From Cyclobacteriaceae bacterium (GTDB taxonomy: Bacteria; Bacteroidota; Bacteroidia; Cytophagales; Cyclobacteriaceae), in the NCBI GenBank assembly GCA_025363495.1, contig JANYDR010000402.1:1-5268 (forward strand): a stretch of DNA of 5,268 bases, written 5' to 3'. Below, one piece after another: positions 1-5,268 of the stretch (its first letter is position 1; each line of letters opens with the position of its first letter). The notes beneath the pieces are model-generated. The model was not told where the DNA came from, did not search any database, and worked only from the letters and a program-made list of their open reading frames with translations. Position numbers and translations under genes: made by a program.

Positions 1-472
1 TTTTTTCTCCAAGCTGATCTTGTACATGTTGTGCAGTTGTAGGACTAACGTATCCAAAAGGATTGGCACTCGGCGCCGCTAGCGGAAATGAAATTTGCTC
101 GAGCAGTAAACGAGTGAGTGGATGATCTGGGCAACGGATGCCAACCCGATCAAGTCCCGAGGTTACAAGGTCCGGAATGATTTCTTTTTTAGATAGGAGG
201 AGTGTGAGTGGACCTGGCCAGAATTTAATTGCAAGTTGTTCCGCTTGAACGGGAATCCTAACTACATAGCTTCGGGCAATTTCTAATGATGAAACGTGAA
301 CAATCAGCGGGTCAAAATGAGGACGTTGTTTGACAGCAAAGACTTTTGTTACAGCCACAGCGTCAAGGGCGTTCGCAGCAAGTCCATAGACCGTTTCTGT
401 TGGAATGCCGATCAGTTGTCCATTTTTCAGAAGTTGTGCAGCGCGTTGAATGTCTTTGCCGATGATGGCCAT
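1..472 (-). CDS. sua5: L-threonylcarbamoyladenylate synthase (Sua5/YrdC/TsaC family), C-terminus cut by the window edge
   Basis: This cytoplasmic enzyme makes threonylcarbamoyl-AMP from threonine, bicarbonate and ATP, the first step of the universal t6A37 modification of ANN-decoding tRNAs; TsaD and partners then transfer the group. I translated 157 codons from the ATG at 472, and the frame is open to the left edge. YrdC-domain hallmarks appear in order: PTETVYGLA from residue 24, K48-Q-R50-P, PLIVHV at 55-60, FWPGPLTLLL at 84-93, VTSGLDRVGIRCP at 103-115, and APSANPFG at 133-140 with the S-A-N nucleotide-binding signature. The ANPFGYVSPTTAQHV stretch resembles long Sua5 proteins of about 320 residues, which have an extra C-terminal Sua5 domain, but that part is outside the window. 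An in-frame TGA lies 17 codons upstream, and 472 is the only ATG after it. No clear ribosome binding site is seen. The gene follows the Nudix gene by 50 bases and is probably cotranscribed with it. Confidence 0.93.
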   Translation of the reverse strand, partial: MAIIGKDIQRAAQLLKNGQLIGIPTETVYGLAANALDAVAVTKVFAVKQRPHFDPLIVHVSSLEIARSYVVRIPVQAEQLAIKFWPGPLTLLLSKKEIIPDLVTSGLDRVGIRCPDHPLTRLLLEQISFPLAAPSANPFGYVSPTTAQHVQDQLGEK

Positions 473-522
473 AGCAATATTTAAGGCCGCAAAGTTGCAG
501 GAAAAACTCGAGAATCAGATAG

Positions 523-1062
523 CTAAATTTTGCTGTGCAATTTCCCCCTCATCCGCAGAACGGATTTCTCATTGGTATATTTTTCCAACTCCGACAACTT
601 TACCCATTTCGCATCATGAGACTCTTCGCTTACAATAATTTTTTCATCAATAGAGCCGCTTACCAGATACCGCACATCATAATGATCGTGAGCTGGGAAA
701 TCTTTTCGGGTTGGAATTGGATGAATATCAATATCAAAAATATCGCCGGATACTAATTTTAAATGCAGCAGCCCGGTCTCTTCGTTTGCTTCACGCATCG
801 CTACACGTGCAACGTCAATGTCTCCGTCTGCATGACCTCCGGGTTGAAGCCATCGGTTTAACTTGGCATGATGTACAAGTAATGTTTGTGTTAGATCTTC
901 CGAAACAATAAATGCTGAACCTGTAATGTGGCCAGGAAGATGTGTCCGCTGAAATGCGTCAGGATGCTCCAGTAGTTCTAGAAACCTTCCCTTGAATTGT
1001 ACTTCTTCCGGTAAGCCTTTGTAGGTCTTTATTTGTTTAATAATTTTATCGTTATCCTCCAT
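523..1062 (-). CDS. Nudix hydrolase, 179 aa, with variant Nudix box
   Basis: This is a probable cytoplasmic Mg2+-dependent hydrolase of a nucleoside-diphosphate-linked compound; the substrate cannot be told from the sequence. There is no signal peptide. Residues 1-45 form a helical N-terminal extension (FLELLEHPDAFQR), and the Nudix fold runs from about 46 to 165. The box is at 76-98: G76, then REANEETGL at 90-98 with R90, E91, E94 and E95 all present, so the metal-binding core looks intact. The first conserved Glu of the Gx5Ex7REUxEExGU pattern is replaced by I82. The preceding WLQPGGHADGD fits a subfamily that reads GGHxDG at this place. Further on, PTRKDFPAHDHYDVRYL (117-133) is the His/Asp-rich stretch expected after the box in that group. 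Total length is typical for the group. The ATG at 1062 is well placed, 34 bases after the upstream stop. It probably shares a transcript with its neighbours. Confidence 0.93.
   Translation of the reverse strand: MEDNDKIIKQIKTYKGLPEEVQFKGRFLELLEHPDAFQRTHLPGHITGSAFIVSEDLTQTLLVHHAKLNRWLQPGGHADGDIDVARVAMREANEETGLLHLKLVSGDIFDIDIHPIPTRKDFPAHDHYDVRYLVSGSIDEKIIVSEESHDAKWVKLSELEKYTNEKSVLRMRGKLHSKI
769..837 (-). other. Nudix box of the 523-1062 gene
   Basis: These bases encode residues 76-98 of the Nudix hydrolase. The catalytic REUxEExGU half is complete (REANEETGL). In the first half, the Glu normally six residues after the first Gly is Ile82, with acidic residues D79, D81 and D83 close by. Other GGHxDG-type Nudix proteins also depart from the consensus here, so this is more likely a subfamily trait than damage. 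Confidence 0.85.
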
Positions 1063-1096
1063 CAGGCTTTATAGCTTTAGACTTTCAACCCTAAGC

Positions 1097-1444
1097 TTAT
1101 TGTATAACAATCGTTGCCTTATTAAACTTCTTCTCCTCGAGCGTCCCTGTCTTTTCACCGCCACCAGCATTATCCTTATCGCCTTTGCGTGCGAGGACGA
1201 AGTAGGCAATTGCCTTTAGATTTTTGAATCTTACAACTCCTTTTGCGTCGGTCTTACCTTCTTCAGACGGATTTTTCTCCGCAGTATAGTCTGCTTCATT
1301 TTCAAAGAGCTTTACAGAAACACCTTCAGCGGTATTTCCCAACTCGTCACGTACAGTAAGCGTAAGTGATGTCTTGATAATCTGTGCCTGTGCTGCCACT
1401 AAAGCAATCAGAATAATTATTACAATGGAGGTATATTTCTTCAT
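1097..1444 (-). CDS. Small secreted protein with one carboxypeptidase-regulatory-like (Ig/transthyretin-like) domain, 115 aa
   Basis: The ATG at 1444 begins a classic Sec signal peptide: KK, then a hydrophobic stretch IVIIILIALVAA, then A-Q-A before Q21. There is no lipobox Cys, so the mature protein of about 95 residues should be free in the periplasm or outside the cell. The mature part is a single beta-sandwich domain of the carboxypeptidase regulatory-like type: LTVRDELGNTAEGVSVKLFE, then KTDAKGVVRFKNLKA, then the small-loop motif ARKGDKDNAGGGEKTG, ending KATIVIQ. Short exported proteins of this form are frequent in Cytophagales genomes; their function is not known to me. A longer reading from a TTG at 1480 would put 12 residues before the signal peptide and overlap the likely promoter, so I prefer 1444. 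It lacks a T9SS sorting domain, unlike the giant gene 74 bases upstream. The family call is confident, but the role is open. Confidence 0.88.
   Translation of the reverse strand: MKKYTSIVIIILIALVAAQAQIIKTSLTLTVRDELGNTAEGVSVKLFENEADYTAEKNPSEEGKTDAKGVVRFKNLKAIAYFVLARKGDKDNAGGGEKTGTLEEKKFNKATIVIQ
1385..1444 (-). other. Signal peptide of the 115-aa secreted protein
   Basis: Residues 1-20 have two lysines at positions 2-3, a hydrophobic core from I7 to A18, and an A-Q-A motif that fits signal peptidase I cleavage before Q21. This supports Sec export and also decides the start codon, since starting further upstream would bury the signal inside a longer N-terminus. Confidence 0.85.
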
Positions 1445-1477
1445 AACTAAAAATTTAAAAGATTGAAATTCACGTAC

Positions 1478-1485
1478 CAAATTTA
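1478..1485 (-). promoter_or_regulatory. Candidate Bacteroidota -7 promoter element (TAAATTTG)
   Basis: On the minus strand this reads TAAATTTG, an exact match to the TAnnTTTG -7 consensus of Bacteroidota primary sigma factors. It lies 33 bases upstream of the ATG at 1444, in the gap after the giant gene, leaving a short AT-rich leader. I find no TTTG-like -33 element at the usual spacing, so this is tentative. It could give the small secreted gene, and the Nudix and Sua5 genes after it, transcription independent of the giant gene. Confidence 0.33.
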
Positions 1486-1518
1486 CGGCAAAAGCAGCTT
1501 TCGTATTTAATCTTCGAT

Positions 1519-4500
1519 CTACCTCAGCAAAGCCACCCCGCCGCGCTTCTCCTGAACACCGCGTTCAGGGTGAAAAGCGCTAACGTAGCGAATGATGTAA
1601 GCATAAGATCCTCCGGGTAATGGCTGACTGACAGTATTATTAAAGCCGCCATTCCATTTAAAATAGCGATCACTGGACGTAAATACCAGATCACCCCATC
1701 GATTATATAAAAAGACCTGGAAGTTATCGTCTTTAATGAAGAAAGAGAATACATAGAAGTCCTTGTTCTCAGTAAGCGAAGAACTTGGACGGAAGGCATT
1801 AGGTGCTTCTATTTTGGGAACACATTCGTTGTTTATTTCAGTTTCGTCGGGGGCAACACATCCATAGGAGTTAGTAAGATCAACACGATATTTTCCCTGA
1901 CTTGTTGCATTGAATACTTCTTTGGTGTAATTCAGGGTTAACTCGTTTTTGAACCAGTTATAGGCAGTAAATGTGCCAGGATCAAGATCTACTTGATTAG
2001 TAAGAGGATCCTTGTTTTCAGGATCGTTGCAGATAATCAGACGGTTAGGAAGTTTACCAACGGGTAGCGGCGATCTGACAATAGTGGCAATTGCAGTCGC
2101 TTTACAAATTACTGATTTAGATATCTCAACTTTATAGGTCCCTACATCTGTCTGACTGATAGTTGGGGTTGTTAGTCCGGTGATAAGTACGTTATTCTTA
2201 TACCAGGCATAGGTCGGGCCAATGGCTGAAGTAACTGATGTTAGAGTGAATGGCTTATTGTCTTCACAGGCCGGCGTTGCAGACAGTCCTGCATCGACCA
2301 ATCCTAACACCTGAATTGTCTTTGGCGCTGAGCGATATCCGCAACCATTAAATGTATTGAATGCCTCTGCTTGATATGAAGATCCATCTTCAGATAGGCC
2401 TAATGATATGGAGCTTCCTAGTAGTGTCGGTTGAAATACCCCTGACTTATACCATCTGTAGGTGTAGCCAGTGGCAGGCGTTGCTGTAAGTATAACTGAA
2501 CTCGCGCAAGCATTGCTTTGCGTAAAATCAACAACTGGATTGTCAAGTGTGACATTTACTGTTTTAGTATTTGGACACGTACCAGGAGAAGAACCTACAA
2601 CCGTATAAGTAAATGTTCCCTTCCCGGAAATTTGAACTGTAGCATTGGTGGTTGAGCCTACAATGCCAGGTCCTGTCCATTGAAAAGTCGTAGGGCCGGA
2701 GGCAGTAATGGTGGGAGGTACATTACATGCTGTAGGAGCGACCGTCATCGCTACCGGAGGATTAGGCGTGACCGCGAAATTATTAAGATTAAAAATACAT
2801 CCGCTGTTGTCGGTGATTTGAATAGTGTAAACTCCTGCTTTTACCGGAGTGGTATTAAACACTGCGGTGGCTATTCCTCCGGTTGGACCAACGGGTGGAT
2901 TCGGGCCATTGGGTGTAAGAAGGTACTTTAATGGAAATGCTGATGCGTTCGTTGTTACCTGGATGGTTACAGGATCGCAATTAGGTGCCAGGCCAGTTGC
3001 CGAAGCAGTAAATGGTGCATCAGATAATCCAAATGATTGAGAAATAGAGCAACTGGTGATCTGATCGGCAACGACTACGGAATAAGTGCCCGCTTTTAAC
3101 AAAGTAAAGACAGTGCTGAAGGGAGCTGTCTTATCGACGGCTGACGGTATCGGGGTGGTGCCGGAGACAAAGTAAGAATAGGGCCCCGTAAGAGGAGTAG
3201 TTGGTTGAATTGATAAGGTTAATGTTCCATCGGCTGCATTACAGGATGTGGGATTCGTACCACCAAGGGTAAATAAAGGAGATGCATTAATCGTGAAGGC
3301 AGTCTGATCGTTTGCGGTGCAGCTGGTAACCGGATCTGTAACAACTACTTGATAAGTGTGAACACCGGTTACAGTCGTACTAACAGGTTGAGTAGTTGAA
3401 ATTCCAGTATAAACAACTGCTCCATCAACTGTCCATGTAACGTTGAACGCAGGATTATGTGGATCAAGGTCAGCAACAAGAGAATTCTGACAAACTGTTT
3501 GATCAGGACCAAGATCAACCTGGGGTCGGTTATCAGCAATTAATGTAGATGCAGTAGTACTACATCCATGTGTATTGATTGCTGAAACAGAGACAATTGA
3601 TTGCTGCGTTATGGGGGCATGTGGGTTGACGGTTGTTTGGTCCGACCAAAGGTATGTCAGTCCTGTTACGTTATTTTTATTTGCATCCAATATCACAGGT
3701 CCATTACAAAGTACATCTGTAGGTGGTATAGTCGGCTTGGCAGGAGGACTGAAGATTGTGATAGGTTTAACAATAGGAGCAAATACGGTGTTACACCGGT
3801 TGGTGATTTGCATCGTTACATTAAATGTATTGGCAGTAGCATATAAATGATCGACAGTAGGAGTGAAGGTTGGTGCTCCTGATGACAATCCATCTCCAAA
3901 TACCCAGGAAAATTGATCGATCTGATCAGTTGCAGTCCCTGTAAACTTTGTGGAATCGCCGAGACATATTCCTGTGAATGTAAAATCAGGGCCCCCGAAT
4001 CCATTCCCAATTTGTTGAATAAAGTTTGGTAAACCCAATTCGCTTACGGTCCCTGCTTTCAATGCAAATCCGCTGAAGTTAACTGTAGACAATTTGGTAG
4101 TATCTTCATTGGCCTGAATTGTTCCAAGAACGCCACTATTGTTAATGGCCATATAGATTTGTCCATCTGGTGCTATTTGAACCGCGCCTAACTCTGAAGA
4201 TTGCTGAATTTTTTGCTTGAAATGAGGATGACCAAGGGAGTCAATGGAGTACTCGAAAACTTGTGAAGGAGTTCCTTTTACCGTCGCAAATAATTTATTG
4301 GCACCCGGAGAAAACTCAACACCATAGACCTCACCGGTTGGTTGCTTCAGGTCAATCTTCCTATAACTTGTAATCTTACCAGTAGAATCATTAAGGTGAA
4401 AGAGTTCAACCAGGTTAGTACTACCTAATGATAGCGCTACTGCGAGATTATTTTTTGGTCCAAGTTTCATATAACCTGATCCGCTATTTGCGCTATTGAA

Positions 4501-5268
4501 ACTATGATCGGAACCAATAGCTGTTAATACCGGGTCACCGATTCCAGCTGCTGAAATCTGATACGACCGGAAAGTATTGTTACCATATTCATGAATAATA
4601 AGCCACTTTCCACTGGCTGTCATCCGCTCGGTGCTTTTGCTGAAGAGGGTAAGTCCTTGAGATACTACTGCGCCAGTGCCTGAATTGAGCTTTAGATCAA
4701 AAAGAGAATATTTAACAGTGTTAGAAGATCCTGTAGTGGTTGACTCATTTGTAAAGATGTAATATAATGTCTCATCGCCCGGGACAGGTACAATAAGAGC
4801 TGATTGAGATGCCACTGGCTCCCCACCGATACCAGTGGGAGTAATTAAAACATCTTTTTTATTGTAAACATTACTACCATCGGTATAAAAAATTGCCTGT
4901 CCGTTACGATCACAAATAATGGAACAACCTGCCGGTGCATTCATAGCACTGTTGCTTAACGGTACCGGTGGGCTTACATTGAAATTAATCCCTGCCTTAT
5001 TTCCAAAATACCAGACGTTTGCTCTCATATCCTGAAGGTGGTATTCCTTCACATTCACGCCCGCATAACCCGAACAACCGGAAGCATCTTTCACTATAAC
5101 ATAATAGTAGCCGGCAGAATCTGGTGTAAGTGTTGGGCCAGTATCTCCGTTTGACCATGTATAAGAAGTAGGTGTACCACCCTGGGCTTTTACGGTAACA
5201 CTGAATGCCGGAAGACTGCAGGCGGCTGGAGGAGGGTTTTTAAGTTTTGGAAATTTAAGTTGGCAACT
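1519..5268 (-). CDS. Giant multidomain T9SS type B cargo protein (beta-propeller-like, PKD, Ig/SprB-like modules, gliding motility-associated C-terminal domain); 5' end beyond the window
   Basis: At least 1249 codons are open to the right edge, ending in TAG at 1519-1521. Residues here count from the edge. 17-75: Ig-like module (YTWSNGDTG, AGYYYVIVKD). 81-421: propeller-like region of the type starting NVWYFGNKAGINF, with GCSIICDRNGQAIFYTDG, QSALIVPVPG and YYIFT. 426-508: PKD domain with FSWVFGDG at 453-460. 511-1149: eight Ig/SprB-like modules, several with a core WYK or WFK. 1154-1249: CHU_C domain with YNRWGDLVF and a final RGGVALLR. The last domain directs export through the outer membrane by the type IX system, so the product should be surface-bound or released; adhesion or gliding is plausible but unproven. 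Cysteines lie in regular pairs bracketing the modules. There is no frameshift. The GTG at 5094 is an internal Val codon, not the start; signal peptide and promoter are outside the window. Confidence 0.93.
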   Translation of the reverse strand, partial: SCQLKFPKLKNPPPAACSLPAFSVTVKAQGGTPTSYTWSNGDTGPTLTPDSAGYYYVIVKDASGCSGYAGVNVKEYHLQDMRANVWYFGNKAGINFNVSPPVPLSNSAMNAPAGCSIICDRNGQAIFYTDGSNVYNKKDVLITPTGIGGEPVASQSALIVPVPGDETLYYIFTNESTTTGSSNTVKYSLFDLKLNSGTGAVVSQGLTLFSKSTERMTASGKWLIIHEYGNNTFRSYQISAAGIGDPVLTAIGSDHSFNSANSGSGYMKLGPKNNLAVALSLGSTNLVELFHLNDSTGKITSYRKIDLKQPTGEVYGVEFSPGANKLFATVKGTPSQVFEYSIDSLGHPHFKQKIQQSSELGAVQIAPDGQIYMAINNSGVLGTIQANEDTTKLSTVNFSGFALKAGTVSELGLPNFIQQIGNGFGGPDFTFTGICLGDSTKFTGTATDQIDQFSWVFGDGLSSGAPTFTPTVDHLYATANTFNVTMQITNRCNTVFAPIVKPITIFSPPAKPTIPPTDVLCNGPVILDANKNNVTGLTYLWSDQTTVNPHAPITQQSIVSVSAINTHGCSTTASTLIADNRPQVDLGPDQTVCQNSLVADLDPHNPAFNVTWTVDGAVVYTGISTTQPVSTTVTGVHTYQVVVTDPVTSCTANDQTAFTINASPLFTLGGTNPTSCNAADGTLTLSIQPTTPLTGPYSYFVSGTTPIPSAVDKTAPFSTVFTLLKAGTYSVVVADQITSCSISQSFGLSDAPFTASATGLAPNCDPVTIQVTTNASAFPLKYLLTPNGPNPPVGPTGGIATAVFNTTPVKAGVYTIQITDNSGCIFNLNNFAVTPNPPVAMTVAPTACNVPPTITASGPTTFQWTGPGIVGSTTNATVQISGKGTFTYTVVGSSPGTCPNTKTVNVTLDNPVVDFTQSNACASSVILTATPATGYTYRWYKSGVFQPTLLGSSISLGLSEDGSSYQAEAFNTFNGCGYRSAPKTIQVLGLVDAGLSATPACEDNKPFTLTSVTSAIGPTYAWYKNNVLITGLTTPTISQTDVGTYKVEISKSVICKATAIATIVRSPLPVGKLPNRLIICNDPENKDPLTNQVDLDPGTFTAYNWFKNELTLNYTKEVFNATSQGKYRVDLTNSYGCVAPDETEINNECVPKIEAPNAFRPSSSLTENKDFYVFSFFIKDDNFQVFLYNRWGDLVFTSSDRYFKWNGGFNNTVSQPLPGGSYAYIIRYVSAFHPERGVQEKRGGVALLR
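1522..1809 (-). other. Gliding motility-associated C-terminal domain (T9SS type B sorting signal)
   Basis: Residues 1154-1249 begin APNAFRPSS and contain FQVFLYNRWGDLVFTS, FKWNGGFN, LPGGSYAYIIRY and the last strand RGGVALLR. The order PNAF, YNRWG.xVF, WNG, G.Y.Y.I, and G.V.L.R matches the CHU_C/type B sorting family. The usual TPNGDGxND run after PNAF is replaced by RPSSSLTENKDF. The domain has no Cys. It marks the protein for translocation by the type IX system, which the cell must therefore encode elsewhere. Confidence 0.9.
1822..3738 (-). repeat. Eight consecutive Ig/SprB-like modules encoded within the giant gene
   Basis: Residues 511-1149 divide into eight units of about 70-90 residues. 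Each opens with a Cys-containing strand (VLCNG, QTVCQN, PTSCNA, APNCDP, PTACNV, NACASS, PACEDN, IICNDP) and ends near a second Cys (HGCSTT, TSCTAN, TSCSIS, SGCIFN, GTCPNT, NGCGYR, VICKAT, YGCVAP). Recurring core motifs are GTYSVVV, GVYTIQITD, GTYKVEI and GKYRVDL, plus RWYK, AWYK and NWFK in the last three. Sequence identity between units is low, so these are old protein-level repeats, not recent DNA duplications. Confidence 0.8.
3745..3993 (-). other. PKD domain of the giant protein
   Basis: Residues 426-508 show the PKD pattern: FTGICLGDSTKFTG, then QFSWVFGDG (the W-x-FGDG signature at 455-460), then HLYATANTFNVTMQITNRC. Cys435 and Cys492 bracket the domain. PKD domains are beta-sandwich spacers or binding modules in surface proteins. 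Confidence 0.85.
4006..5028 (-). other. WYFGN-type beta-propeller-like region of the giant protein
   Basis: Residues 81-421 (edge numbering) follow a pattern I know from many Bacteroidota CHU_C proteins: WYFGN..AG..F near the start, GCS.I.D..G..IFYTDG, SALIVP.PG...YYIF, then YGVEFSPGANKLFAT and GAVQIAPDGQIYMAIN, which look like successive propeller blades, ending LGLPNFIQQ. The two cysteines here (115 and 119) do not follow the module-bracketing pattern seen elsewhere in the protein. A propeller fold is inferred from the blade-like repeats; the function is unknown. Confidence 0.75.

Noticed and set aside
490..497. CAACTTTG on the minus strand just upstream of the Sua5 start, considered as a -7 promoter element
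   Set aside because: It misses the first base of TAnnTTTG, has no -33 partner that I can see, and would leave a very short leader; chance is a sufficient explanation.
296..911. Plus-strand open frames of 62-73 codons across the left third
   Set aside because: They lie antisense to the Sua5 and Nudix genes, whose family motifs are unmistakable, and their translations show no domain, signal peptide or consistent composition.
1487..1502. Hairpin-like CGAAAG-CTG-CTTTTG on the minus strand between the giant gene and the small secreted gene, considered as a terminator
   Set aside because: The stem is only six pairs including one G-T wobble, with little GC, and no run of T follows, so it does not make a credible intrinsic terminator.
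1524..1799. 91-codon minus-strand frame overlapping the end of the giant gene
   Set aside because: It overlaps the T9SS sorting domain in another frame, and the main frame carries conserved YNRWG and GGVALLR motifs. The same applies to the 64-codon frame at 3816-4010.
2881..2892. Short palindrome-like GTTGG-A-CCAAC
   Set aside because: It encodes a Pro-Val-Gly-Pro-Thr-Gly-Gly turn in an Ig-like module, and is too short with too small a loop to be a structural or binding site by itself.
2680..3850. Plus-strand open frames of 63-91 codons inside the giant gene
   Set aside because: They are antisense to well-formed Ig-like modules; their Arg/Ser/Gly-rich or Val/Ile-rich translations are what reversed Thr/Val-rich coding sequence gives.
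4812..4838. Inverted repeat CCACTGG / CCAGTGG with a 13-base spacer
   Set aside because: It falls inside the coding region of the propeller-like domain, has a 7-base stem and no associated site; such matches are expected by chance in 5 kb.

Overview
The window looks like chromosomal DNA from a member of the Bacteroidota, most likely a Cytophagales/Chitinophagales-type environmental bacterium. The evidence is a very large extracellular protein that ends in a gliding-motility-associated (CHU_C, type B) type IX secretion sorting domain, a small secreted carboxypeptidase-regulatory-like protein of a type common in this phylum, moderate GC content, no clear Shine-Dalgarno sequences, and one match to the Bacteroidota -7 promoter element.

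All four genes are on the minus strand, so they are read from the right edge to the left. (1) 1519-5268 is the 3' part (at least 1249 codons) of a giant secreted multidomain protein whose start lies beyond the right edge. It carries an Ig-like module, a WYFGN-type beta-propeller-like region, a PKD domain, eight Ig/SprB-like modules and a C-terminal T9SS type B sorting domain. (2) 1097-1444 encodes a 115-residue protein with a signal peptide and one Ig/transthyretin-like domain. (3) 523-1062 encodes a 179-residue Nudix hydrolase with a variant Nudix box. (4) 1-472 is the N-terminal 157 codons of a Sua5/YrdC-type threonylcarbamoyl-AMP synthase, cut by the left edge.

The gaps are 74, 34 and 50 bases, and none contains a convincing terminator. 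A candidate promoter lies in the 74-base gap. The first two genes both make exported beta-sandwich proteins. The last two are cytoplasmic nucleotide-handling or tRNA-modification genes and probably share a transcript through proximity rather than function. No stretch over 300 bases lacks a gene. I see no tRNA, rRNA, CRISPR array, insertion sequence or phage gene.

Nothing here clearly amounts to a new system. The points most worth a second look are the regular cysteine pairs in the giant protein, its unusual domain order, its divergent sorting-domain entry motif, and the altered Nudix box.
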